From the NCBI GenBank assembly GCA_963734845.1, contig CAVTIS010000017.1:124001-188000 (forward strand): a stretch of DNA of 64,000 nt, given 5' to 3'. The notes below the pieces were generated by a model. The model worked only from the letters and a program-made list of their open reading frames with translations. It ran no database searches and had not been told where the DNA came from. Positions within the stretch are counted from its first letter, which is position 1. Every line of letters begins with the position of its first letter. Made by a program: the position numbers and the translations under genes. This document shows positions 45,353 to 53,842 of the stretch, piece by piece. Source of the stretch: JAKAVN01 sp963734845 (lineage in GTDB: Bacteria; Desulfobacterota; Binatia; Binatales; Binataceae).

Positions 45353-46594
45353 GTGGCCCTGGTCGTACAAAAATATGGCGGAACTTCCGTCGGCTCGATC
45401 GATCGGATCAGAGCGGTGGCGGATCGCGTCGCATGTGTGCGCGCCCGCGGCGATAAGGTCGTGGTCGTGGTCTCCGCGATGGCGGGTGAGACGAATCGGC
45501 TTTTCAAGCTCGCCTCGCAGCTCAGCGACTCGCCCCATCCGCGCGAGACTGACGTGCTGGTGGCGACTGGCGAGCAGGTCTCGGCGGCGCTGCTTGCGAT
45601 TCGGCTCCAGGCGCTCGGCTATCCCACGGTGTCGTTTCTCGCGCATCAACTCAAACTCGCGACCGACTCGCATCATGGCAATGCCAAGATCCGCTCGGTC
45701 GAGGCGGAGCGTCTGATCGAGGCAATCGCTGGTGGAAACATCGCCGTGGTAGCGGGCTACCAGGGTATCGACGCCAAGGGCGACATCACCACGCTCGGGC
45801 GCGGCGCTTCGGACCTCACGGCGGTGGCGCTCGCGGCGGCGCTCAAGGCCGACGCCTGCGAGATTTATACCGACGTCGAGGGCGTCTTCACCGCCGACCC
45901 CAATATCTGCCCGCGCGCGCGCAAGCTCGGGCGCGTCTCGTATGACGAGATGATGGAGATGGCGGGGTTGGGGGCGAAGGTGCTCCAGTTGCGCTCGGTC
46001 GAGCTGGCACGGCGCTACAGCGTGCCGCTGGTGGTACGCTCCAGCTTCAGCGAGGCCGAGGGCACCTGGGTCGGTCAGGAGGACGAATCGATGGAAGACG
46101 TGATGGTCTCTGGCGTGACGCTCGACCAGAACCAGAGCAAGATAACGATCTCGGGTGTGGCCGATCGGCCGGGCCTGGCGGCGCGAATTTTCGGCCCTAT
46201 CGCAGAGGCCGGGATGGTGGTCGACATGATTATCCAGAACGCCAGCGCCGACGGCCGCACCGACGTGACTTTCACCGTGGGTCGCGACGATTTACGCGGA
46301 GCGCTGGAACTGTGCCGGTTGATGACTTCGGAAATCGGCGCGGTCGGCGTACGCCATGAAGAGCAGGTGGCCAAGGTATCGATCGTGGGGCTGGGGATGC
46401 GCACGCATGCCGGAGTCGCGGCGCGGATGTTCCGGGTGCTCGCGGACGAGAGCATCAATATTGAGATGATTGCGACTTCCGAGATTAAGATCTCGGTCGT
46501 AGTCAATGCGAAGTACGGGGAGCTTGCGATGCGGGCGCTGCACGACGCATTCTTGGGCGAGGGTTCCAACGCGGCACCGGCGGAGTCGGTTTAA
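45353..46594 (+). CDS. lysC: Aspartate kinase
   Basis: 413 aa. First step of the aspartate family (Lys, Thr, Met, Ile). KYGGTSVGSIDRI at the N-terminus, TLGRGASDLTAVALAAAL, DVEGVFTADP and MMEMAGLGAKVLQLRSVELA for the kinase; two ACT domains from about residue 265 (ISGVADRPGLAARIFGPIAE and VGLGMRTHAGVAARMF) for feedback control. GTG start. The size is that of the alpha chain of the alpha2-beta2 type, so an internal start making the ACT-only beta subunit is possible. cimA follows six bases later. Confidence 0.95.
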   Translation: MALVVQKYGGTSVGSIDRIRAVADRVACVRARGDKVVVVVSAMAGETNRLFKLASQLSDSPHPRETDVLVATGEQVSAALLAIRLQALGYPTVSFLAHQLKLATDSHHGNAKIRSVEAERLIEAIAGGNIAVVAGYQGIDAKGDITTLGRGASDLTAVALAAALKADACEIYTDVEGVFTADPNICPRARKLGRVSYDEMMEMAGLGAKVLQLRSVELARRYSVPLVVRSSFSEAEGTWVGQEDESMEDVMVSGVTLDQNQSKITISGVADRPGLAARIFGPIAEAGMVVDMIIQNASADGRTDVTFTVGRDDLRGALELCRLMTSEIGAVGVRHEEQVAKVSIVGLGMRTHAGVAARMFRVLADESINIEMIATSEIKISVVVNAKYGELAMRALHDAFLGEGSNAAPAESV

Positions 46595-46599
46595 AGCAA

Positions 46600-48270
46600 A
46601 TGGCAGTGGCGAAAAAAATACAGGTTTACGACACCACGTTGCGCGACGGGTGCCAGTCGGAGGACGTCTCGCTCACGGTCGAGGACAAGCTCGAGATTGC
46701 CGAGCGCCTCGACGATCTCGGGATCGACTATATTGAAGGCGGATGGCCGGGCTCCAACGAACGCGACGCGGCGTTTTTCCGCGAGGTCAAGAAGCTACGC
46801 CTGCGCCACTCCAAAATTGCGGCCTTCGGATCGACTCGGCGGGCCAACGCGCGTGCCTCGGCGGACCGCAACCTGGCGCTGCTGCTTCGTGCCGAGACTC
46901 CGGTCGCGACCGTGGTCGGCAAGACCTGGGACATGCACGTGCGTGAGGCTTTGCGCATTTCCAACCAGGCCAACCTCGACATCCTCCACGACACTATCGC
47001 GTACCTCAAGCGCCACGTTGACGAGGTGATCTTCGACGCCGAACATTTCTTCGACGGTTTCGCGGCCAACCCGGAATTCGCGCTGGCTTGCCTGCGCGCC
47101 GCGGATTCGGCCGGGGTCGATCTGATTGCGCTCTGCGACACCAACGGCGGCCGCCTGCCGCATGAGATCGAGGCAGGAGTGCAGGCCGCGATCGAAGCGG
47201 TGCGATGCCCGATCGGAATCCATCCGCACAACGACTGCGAGGTCGCGGTCGCCAACGCGATCGCCGGCGTGCGCAGTGGCGCCGTGCAGGTTCAGGGCAC
47301 GATCAACGGAATCGGCGAGCGCTGCGGCAACGCCAACCTGGTCTCGATCATTCCCGACCTTCAGCTCAAGCTCGGCTACCAGTGCGTGCCGCCGGCCAAG
47401 CTCAAGATGCTGCGCGAGGTCTCGATGCTGGTGTATGAGCTGGCCAACATCACGCCGCACACGCGGCAAGCCTACGTAGGACACAGCGCGTTCACACACA
47501 AGGCGGGCCTGCACGTCTCCGGTATCCAGCGCAGCGTGCACACGTATGAGCATATCGACCCGGCGGCGGTCGGCAACGACCGTCACGTGGTGCTTTCTGA
47601 GTTGTCCGGCCGCGCCAACATCCTTTACAAGAGCAAGGAGTTCGGTCTCAACATCGAGCCGAGCAACGAGAAAATCGGCGTCTTGTTAGACGAACTCAAG
47701 CGGTTGGAATCGCTGGGCTATACTTTTGACGGCGCCGACGCGTCGTTTGAATTGCTGATGCTGCGCACGCTCGGTTTTGCGCGCGACCATTTCCGCTTCG
47801 TCAGTTTCCGCGTGTTCGACGACAAGTGGCACGAAGACCATACGCCGTTCAGCGAAGCGGTGGTGGTGATCGAAGGGCCAGACGGCGTGCGCACGCGCAA
47901 CTCGGCCACCGGCAATGGCCCGGTCAATGCGCTCGACTCGGCATTGCGCGGCGCGCTGGCGCCGTATTATCCGGCGCTCGAAGCGATGCAGCTTGCCGAT
48001 TACAAGGTTCGCGTTCTCGATAACGGCGCCGGCACCGCCGCGCGCGTCCGCGTGCTGATCGAATCGACCGACGGCCGGCGGCGCTGGGGCACGGTCGGTC
48101 TTTCCAGCAACGTCGTCGAGGCGAGCTGGCAGGCGCTGGTCGATTCAGTCGAATACAAGCTGCACAAGGACGCGGCCAAGCCGCGCATCGTCAAGCATCC
48201 GCCGGCCGCCAACGGCGCGCGACCGCGCGAGCGCGCTCTGCTGCGCAACGGCGCAGCGGCGAGGCCATAG
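46600..48270 (+). CDS. cimA: (R)-citramalate synthase CimA
   Basis: 556 aa. Condenses pyruvate and acetyl-CoA to citramalate, the threonine-independent route to 2-oxobutyrate and isoleucine. YDTTLRDGCQSEDVSLTVEDK, the Leu/Ile-like HxH metal site in GIHPHNDCEVAVANA, ICGTINGIGERCGN-type QVQGTINGIGERCGNAN, YVGHSAFTHKAG and a C-terminal allosteric LeuA dimer domain are all there. Next to lysC, consistent with amino-acid supply. Confidence 0.94.
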   Translation: MAVAKKIQVYDTTLRDGCQSEDVSLTVEDKLEIAERLDDLGIDYIEGGWPGSNERDAAFFREVKKLRLRHSKIAAFGSTRRANARASADRNLALLLRAETPVATVVGKTWDMHVREALRISNQANLDILHDTIAYLKRHVDEVIFDAEHFFDGFAANPEFALACLRAADSAGVDLIALCDTNGGRLPHEIEAGVQAAIEAVRCPIGIHPHNDCEVAVANAIAGVRSGAVQVQGTINGIGERCGNANLVSIIPDLQLKLGYQCVPPAKLKMLREVSMLVYELANITPHTRQAYVGHSAFTHKAGLHVSGIQRSVHTYEHIDPAAVGNDRHVVLSELSGRANILYKSKEFGLNIEPSNEKIGVLLDELKRLESLGYTFDGADASFELLMLRTLGFARDHFRFVSFRVFDDKWHEDHTPFSEAVVVIEGPDGVRTRNSATGNGPVNALDSALRGALAPYYPALEAMQLADYKVRVLDNGAGTAARVRVLIESTDGRRRWGTVGLSSNVVEASWQALVDSVEYKLHKDAAKPRIVKHPPAANGARPRERALLRNGAAARP

Positions 48271-48274
48271 AGCG

Positions 48275-49090
48275 ATGGCGCTTCCGGATACCACGAGCAA
48301 CGGTGCAGGAGCGCAGGCGCCGATCGGCGTCATCAGCCGGATGCGCGAGGACATCCAGGCGGTCTTCGACCGCGACCCGGCCGCGCGCACCGTGCTCGAG
48401 GTGACGCTCGCCTATCCGGGACTGCATGCAATCTGGATGTATCGTGCGGCGCACTGGCTGTGGGAGAATCGCCTTTGCCTGCTCGGCCGGCTCCTGAGCG
48501 AACTTGCGCGATGGCTCACCGGAATCGAGATCCATCCCGGCGCCACCATCGGGCGGCGGCTCTTCATCGACCACGGCATGGGAGTGGTGATCGGCGAGAC
48601 CACGGAAATCGGCGACGACGTCCTCATCTACCAGGGCGTGACGCTTGGCGGCACCAGCGCGAAGAAAGAGAAGCGTCATCCGACGATCGAGGATCACGTG
48701 ATGATCAGCGCCGGCGCAGCGGTGATCGGCCCGGTTCGGATCGGTCGCGGCAGCCGTATCGGCGCGGGCGCGGTGGTAGTTTCCTCGGCACCGCCGTACT
48801 CGACCATCGTGGGTATTCCAGGCAAGGCGATCGAGGGCGAGAGCACGCGCCAGGACGTCGCGGGGCTCGACCACGTGCATCTGCCCGACCCGGTCGCACG
48901 TGCGATGCAAGGCCTGATCGACAAGCTTAATCGGATCGGTGTGCGGATCGAGGAACTCGAAGAGCGCCAGGACTGCCTCGAAGACAAGATCAACCCAAAT
49001 GTTTCGCCAAATGTTTCGCCCAACGTCCGCGAGAACATCTCCGGCGCACAGACCGACCCTATCGATCCTGAGCCTCCGAAGAACCGCTGA
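48275..49090 (+). CDS. cysE: Serine O-acetyltransferase CysE
   Basis: 271 aa. Makes O-acetylserine for cysteine synthesis. Residues 15-85 are helical with YPGLHAIWMYRAAHWLW; 90-190 form the left-handed beta helix with IHPGATIGRRLFIDHGMGVVIGETTEIGDDV, GVTLGGTS and RHPTIEDHVMI. The C-terminal ~60 residues are unusual: a coiled-coil-like helix (DKLNRIGVRIEELEERQD) then NPNVSPNVSPNV and an acidic/Pro tail, so the usual terminal Ile that docks O-acetylserine sulfhydrylase is absent. Starts four bases after cimA. Confidence 0.93.
   Translation: MALPDTTSNGAGAQAPIGVISRMREDIQAVFDRDPAARTVLEVTLAYPGLHAIWMYRAAHWLWENRLCLLGRLLSELARWLTGIEIHPGATIGRRLFIDHGMGVVIGETTEIGDDVLIYQGVTLGGTSAKKEKRHPTIEDHVMISAGAAVIGPVRIGRGSRIGAGAVVVSSAPPYSTIVGIPGKAIEGESTRQDVAGLDHVHLPDPVARAMQGLIDKLNRIGVRIEELEERQDCLEDKINPNVSPNVSPNVRENISGAQTDPIDPEPPKNR
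48997..49020 (+). repeat. Tandem 12-base repeat in the cysE tail
   Basis: AAATGTTTCGCC twice in a row (48997-49008 and 49009-49020) and a third degenerate copy after, encoding N-V-S-P units near the CysE C-terminus. Confidence 0.75.
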
Positions 49091-49139
49091 TCGGAAACGA
49101 GTCTGACTTGAGCGCGCGCACCTGGTAGCCGGCGTCGCG

Positions 49140-50234
49140 CTACTTTTTGAGGCTGAGCGAAGTCTCCGTGATTTGCCCGGCCGTGGTGATGCGTCCGATA
49201 TAGGTCGGCCCGCCGGTCACCCAGCGCTCGGTTAACGACAGCGTCCCGTCGCGTCTGGCGATCAGGCTCGTAATGTCGGCGCCGCTTGGGACCGGAAAGA
49301 CTGTTGCGACTCCATTGGTCTTGACGCGCACGATTGCGCCGGCGGTGGAGTTCGGTTTCGCGCCAGGACGATTGACGGCGATCCACAAGTTGCCGTCCGG
49401 GCCCAAGACAAGCGCTTCGTACTTGCCACTCACCGGCAGAGTGAACTCGGTGACCTGTCCCTTGGGGGTCAATCGCGCGAACCGGTTGCTGAAATTTTCC
49501 GTGAACCACACGTTGCCATCGGGGCCGGCCACGATTTGCGCCGGCAAGGTGCCTTTGCGCGGCATTTGGTATTCGAGTACCTTGCCGTCGAGTGCCACCC
49601 GGCCGATACGGTCTACCGCCGCCTCTGTGAACCACAGGTTGCGCTCCGGGCCACTGGTGATACTTGTCGGTCCGGTCCCGGGTTCGGGCAGCGGAAACAC
49701 GGTTACGGCACCAGCCGTGGTGATTTTCGCGATCGCCACCGCTGCGTCTGAGTTTGCGCCCAGCCATGCCGTGAACCACAAATTGCCGTCGGGCCCCGCC
49801 GTCAACCCCTCAGGCACCCAGTTATTGGGCAATTCATAGAACGTGCTGGTCCCGGCGGGCGTCAGCTTGATGATGCTGCCGGAGACTGCTGATCCGATCG
49901 TCGTGACCCCGACCATCCACACGTTGCCGTCAGGCCCGTAAATCGCGTTTGCGCCGAAGCTTACCGGCGGCAGCTTGAACTCGCTCAGCGTTCCGTCGCG
50001 GTCGAGCCGTCCGGCCTTGGGTATTCCCAGGATTGTGAACCACAGGTTCCCTTGCCCGTCCTCCGCCAGCGACGAAGGCTGGATCACCAGTCCTGCCGGC
50101 AGCGCTGGCGGCGGAGGAGGCGGCGGCGGCGGAGGAGGATTTTCGATTACGCATCCGACGACCAGCAGGGCCGCCAGACAAGACGCGATCATTGTCGCCG
50201 TCCGCGGCGGTCGATTCCTGGGAGCGCGTTTCAT
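49140..50234 (-). CDS. Lipoprotein with polyproline linker and NHL/Vgb-like beta propeller
   Basis: 364 aa. Lipobox with Cys28 (ALLVVGC), residue +2 Val, so probably outer-membrane bound. Right after it an 11-proline run spans residues 34-44. From about residue 50 onward there are six to seven repeats of the GPDGNVWFTE / DGNLWFT type with I-T-T-A-G segments, as in virginiamycin B lyase-like and NHL-type propellers. I do not assign an enzymatic role; these proteins are commonly surface or periplasmic binding domains. Preceded by none; convergent with cysE. Confidence 0.82.
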   Translation of the reverse strand: MKRAPRNRPPRTATMIASCLAALLVVGCVIENPPPPPPPPPPPALPAGLVIQPSSLAEDGQGNLWFTILGIPKAGRLDRDGTLSEFKLPPVSFGANAIYGPDGNVWMVGVTTIGSAVSGSIIKLTPAGTSTFYELPNNWVPEGLTAGPDGNLWFTAWLGANSDAAVAIAKITTAGAVTVFPLPEPGTGPTSITSGPERNLWFTEAAVDRIGRVALDGKVLEYQMPRKGTLPAQIVAGPDGNVWFTENFSNRFARLTPKGQVTEFTLPVSGKYEALVLGPDGNLWIAVNRPGAKPNSTAGAIVRVKTNGVATVFPVPSGADITSLIARRDGTLSLTERWVTGGPTYIGRITTAGQITETSLSLKK

Positions 50235-50250
50235 CCGGGTTTGTCGAGGC

Positions 50251-51453
50251 TCAGAGCTTGTGACCGAAGTTGGCGCCCATCAGGTACTCGTGCTCGCCGC
50301 GGATCGGCCGTCCTTCGCGCAGGCGTTCGAAGCCGAACGGACGCAGGTCAACGGTTATAGAGCGGCCGGCGAGGATCAGTTCCGCCATCGCAGCGCCCAC
50401 CGCCGGTGCGGTCTTGAAACCGGTGCCGCTGAAGCCCGCGGCGACGTAGAGTCCGCCGGCTTCGGGAACGGGGCCCATCACCGCGCGCGAGTCGGGACTT
50501 ACGTCGTAGATTCCGGCATGGCCGCGCGAGTATCCGGCGCCGGCCATCGTGGGCACGCGATGCGCCAGGCGCTCGGCGACCTCGGTGACGAAATCGGCGT
50601 CGTTGTCTTCGCGAAAGCTGTCCGGGTCGGGTTCGTATTCCGCCTTGACGTCGCCGAGGCCGATCAACGTCTCCGCGTCACCCTGCGGGCGGAAGTAGCT
50701 GCCCGAAATCGTGTCGATACATCCGCAATGCTTGAGCGCCGGGGGACGCTTGAAAAAAGCTATCTGCGCGCGCTCGGCGCGAATCCCAATCGCTGCGCCA
50801 AGCGGCTTCAGAAGGCGATCCGTCCATGGACCGGCCGCGACGCATACCGCGTCGGCCGCGTACCGTATGCCGGCGGCGTCGACGACGCCGCGGATACGGC
50901 CGCTCGCCGCCTCGATCGCGCCGATCGGAACTCCCAGCTTGAACGCCGCGCCGTGACGCGCTGCCGCCTCGGCCATCGAGCGCGTCGTCGCGACCGGGTC
51001 GGCATAGCCGCTTTGCGGCTCGTAGGCTGCAAGTGCTACATCGTCAACATTGATTGCGGGCTCGAGACTCCGGAGCTCCGCCGGTTCGACCACGCTGGTA
51101 TCGATCCCGACCGCGCGCATCATCGCTACGTTGGCGCGCAGCTTTTCGACATTAGGCGGTCCGACCACGATTGCGAAACCGGTCCTTACAAAGCCGCAGC
51201 CGCGCCGCTCGGCGTCGCGCCCGACCATCGCTTCCCAGTTAGCGAAGTAACCCAGGCTCTTCCACGCCAGTTCGGCCTCCGGCGCAAAGGTGTAATGCAT
51301 CCGCAGCAGCGCGCCCGACCTTGCCGACATCCCGGCGCATACCTCGCCTGCCTTGTCGAAAACCGTGACGCGCGCCCCGCTGCGCGCGAGATGGAACGCG
51401 AGGCTGCATCCCACCACCCCCGCGCCGACCACGATTACTTCTGGCTTGGCCAT
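50251..51453 (-). CDS. FAD-dependent oxidoreductase (DAO/glycine oxidase-like)
   Basis: 400 aa. Start MAKPEVIVVGAGVVGCSLAF, the Rossmann FAD loop. Motifs VFDKAGEVCAGMSARSG, a central substrate domain with DTISGSYFRPQGDAETL and C-terminal GLYVAAGFSGTGFKTAP. D-amino acid or sarcosine oxidase-like; substrate unknown. The longer frame to 51489 is possible but the ATG at 51453 begins right at the FAD strand. It lies 16 bases 5' of the lipoprotein gene on the same strand, so it is transcribed ahead of it. Confidence 0.87.
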   Translation of the reverse strand: MAKPEVIVVGAGVVGCSLAFHLARSGARVTVFDKAGEVCAGMSARSGALLRMHYTFAPEAELAWKSLGYFANWEAMVGRDAERRGCGFVRTGFAIVVGPPNVEKLRANVAMMRAVGIDTSVVEPAELRSLEPAINVDDVALAAYEPQSGYADPVATTRSMAEAAARHGAAFKLGVPIGAIEAASGRIRGVVDAAGIRYAADAVCVAAGPWTDRLLKPLGAAIGIRAERAQIAFFKRPPALKHCGCIDTISGSYFRPQGDAETLIGLGDVKAEYEPDPDSFREDNDADFVTEVAERLAHRVPTMAGAGYSRGHAGIYDVSPDSRAVMGPVPEAGGLYVAAGFSGTGFKTAPAVGAAMAELILAGRSITVDLRPFGFERLREGRPIRGEHEYLMGANFGHKL

Positions 51454-51534
51454 CGATAGTTCGCGTTGCGACGACTTTTGTCGGCCCATCCGCTAGGCTA
51501 AGTTATTCGTTCACCTTGGGCCTATCAAACCCGT

Positions 51535-52731
51535 ATGCGTATTTATCTCGACCATAACGCCGGCGCGCCACTGCGACCCGAGGTGCGCGCCGCTATCGCC
51601 AGGTTCAGCGCGGCGGACGAGGCGACAAATCCCGCCGCCGTCCATCGAGGCGGCCAGCACGCCCGTCGCGCATTGGAACAGGCCCGCGCGCAGGTCGCGC
51701 GGCTCATCGGCGCCGCTGCGCGCGAGGTCGTCTTCACCAGCGGCGGCACCGAATCGAACAACCTAGCGATTCGTGGCGTCGCCGGCGCGCATCCGACCCG
51801 GCGCAAGGTCGTCAGTTCGGCAATCGAACATTCATCGATCCTTGCGCCGCTCGACCATCTCGCCGGCGAGGGGTTTGACGTTATCCGGCTCGCTCCGGGC
51901 TGCGACGGGCGAATCGCGCCGGCCGCAGTGGCCGCGGCGGTCGATACCGATACGGCGCTCGTGTCTTTGGGGCTCGCGAACGCGGAGGTCGGGACAATCC
52001 AGAATGTCGCTGAGATGGCTGAGCCGATCGGGCGCGCCGGAGCGATATTTCATGTTGACGCGGCGCAGGCCGCCGGGCGCGTCCCGCTTCGGGTCGATGA
52101 TTTGCGATGCGATCTTTTGACGATTAGCGGCCATAAGCTGGGTGCACCGGCGGGAATCGGTGCGCTCTACGTGCGAGCGGGTGTAGCGCTCGCCCCCATG
52201 ATGCTTGGCGGACCGCAGGAAGCCGCGATGCGCGCCGGAACGCCCAATTTGCTTGGCGCGGTAGCTTTCGGCGTGGCGGCCGAGGCCGCAAGAGCGCACC
52301 TGGACGAAGAGTCGGCGCGCATCCCGGCGCTGGCAGAGCGGTTGCTCAAGCTCCTCGTCGCGGCGATTCCGGATCTCCGCCTCAACGGCTCCGCCGTCTA
52401 CAAAATTGCCAATACGCTCAACCTGACTTTTCCCGGCGTACTCGGCGAAAGCATGCTGATCGCGCTCGATCTTGAGGGCGTCGAAGTTTCTATGGGCTCG
52501 GCGTGCGCGGCCGGAGCGGTCGAGCCCTCGCACGTGCTGCTCGCGATGGGTCTCAGTCGCGACGAGGCGCGCAGCTCGCTGCGGCTTAGCCTCGGATGGA
52601 GCACCACCGCGGAAGAGATCGAGCGCGCGGCGGAAATCATTGCTCGCGTGTGGCAGCGGGTTCGCGCGGCAGAGCCGCTGACGGCGGCCGTATCTGCCGG
52701 GACTGCCGCCGCGACGGAGGCCACGCGATGA
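51535..52731 (+). CDS. Cysteine desulfurase (NifS/IscS family)
   Basis: 398-aa PLP enzyme that takes sulfur from cysteine. YLDHNAGAPLRPEVRAA at the N-terminus, FTSGGTESNNLAIRG, HVDAAQAAGRVPL and PLP Lys201 in TISGHKLGAPAG; the catalytic Cys324 in GSACAAGAVEPSHVL. The C-terminal tail is Ala/Thr-rich. It overlaps mnmA by four bases (ATGA), so it is most likely the dedicated sulfur donor for tRNA 2-thiolation. Confidence 0.94.
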   Translation: MRIYLDHNAGAPLRPEVRAAIARFSAADEATNPAAVHRGGQHARRALEQARAQVARLIGAAAREVVFTSGGTESNNLAIRGVAGAHPTRRKVVSSAIEHSSILAPLDHLAGEGFDVIRLAPGCDGRIAPAAVAAAVDTDTALVSLGLANAEVGTIQNVAEMAEPIGRAGAIFHVDAAQAAGRVPLRVDDLRCDLLTISGHKLGAPAGIGALYVRAGVALAPMMLGGPQEAAMRAGTPNLLGAVAFGVAAEAARAHLDEESARIPALAERLLKLLVAAIPDLRLNGSAVYKIANTLNLTFPGVLGESMLIALDLEGVEVSMGSACAAGAVEPSHVLLAMGLSRDEARSSLRLSLGWSTTAEEIERAAEIIARVWQRVRAAEPLTAAVSAGTAAATEATR

Positions 52732-53834
52732 GCGCGCGGGTGCTGGTCGCGATGTCGGGCGGCGTGGACAGCTCCGTCGCCGCCGCGATTTTGTGCGAGC
52801 GCGGCTACGACGTGGTCGGTGTGGCGATGCGTCTGGCGCCGGAAGATCCAACGCCGGCGACTGCGCGGCGGCGGGGGACGTGCTGCTCGCACGAGGATTT
52901 CGAGGACGCGCGCCGGGTCGCCGAGGTGATGGACTTTCCCTTCTATGTGGTCGACTTGCGCGCGGAGTTTGGCGCCCGCGTGATCGACAATTTCGTCTCG
53001 GAGTATCTCGGCGGCCGCACACCTAACCCGTGCGTGATGTGCAATCGCGAGATTAAGTTCGATCGCCTGCGCGAGCGCGCCGCGGCGCTCGGCGCCGATT
53101 ACGTCGCGACCGGCCACTATGCCCGTATCGAGCGCGACTCGCGTGGCCGCTTCCATCTATTGCGCGCCGCCGACGCCGCCAAGGATCAGTCGTATTTTCT
53201 GTTCACGCTCGGCCAGCCCGAGCTCGCCCGCACGCTTTTTCCGCTCGGCGCGATGACCAAGGCTGAGGTCCGTGCGCGTGCGCGCGAGCTTGGTCTCGCG
53301 AACGCCGACAAGGCCGAGAGTCAGGAGATCTGCTTCGTGCCCGACGGCGATTATGCCCGCTTCGTCGAGCGCGCGGCGGCGCCTGAGCGTCTTCGCCCGG
53401 GCAGTATCGTCGATCTGAAGGGACAGGCCTTGGCGGAGCATGCCGGAGTGCATCGTTTCACAGTCGGACAGCGGCGCGGACTCGGACTTAGTGCGTCGGC
53501 GCCGCTCTACGTGCGCGAGATTCGCGCGGAGAGCGGCGAAGTCGTGGTTGGCCCGCGCGAGGAGCTCGTTGCGGTCGGCCTCCTCGCGCGCGACGTCAGC
53601 TTCGTTGATCCCGAGAGCGTCGGCGCGGGCGCGGGCGCGGGCGCGATCGCGGTCGAGGCCCGCATCCGCTACCGCCATCCGGCGTTGCCTGCGACACTCG
53701 CGATCGAGACCGACGGTCGCGCGCGCGTGACCTTCGCCAACGGTGGCGGTCCCGCGGTGACGCCGGGACAGGCGTGCGTATTTTATCGCGGTGACGAAGT
53801 TGTCGGCGGCGGCTTTATCGAGCGCGCGTTGTAA
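52728..53834 (+). CDS. mnmA: tRNA-specific 2-thiouridylase MnmA
   Basis: 368 aa. Puts the 2-thio group on U34 of tRNA Lys, Glu and Gln. P-loop AMSGGVDSSVAAAIL, CNREIKFDRL with the catalytic Cys in NPCVMCNREIKF, the second Cys in ESQEICFVPDGDY, and GRRG-type HRFTVGQRRGLGLS. The ATG overlaps the desulfurase stop; the frame upstream of 52728 is a shadow. Confidence 0.95.
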   Translation: MSARVLVAMSGGVDSSVAAAILCERGYDVVGVAMRLAPEDPTPATARRRGTCCSHEDFEDARRVAEVMDFPFYVVDLRAEFGARVIDNFVSEYLGGRTPNPCVMCNREIKFDRLRERAAALGADYVATGHYARIERDSRGRFHLLRAADAAKDQSYFLFTLGQPELARTLFPLGAMTKAEVRARARELGLANADKAESQEICFVPDGDYARFVERAAAPERLRPGSIVDLKGQALAEHAGVHRFTVGQRRGLGLSASAPLYVREIRAESGEVVVGPREELVAVGLLARDVSFVDPESVGAGAGAGAIAVEARIRYRHPALPATLAIETDGRARVTFANGGGPAVTPGQACVFYRGDEVVGGGFIERAL

Positions 53835-53842
53835 GGACCGCG

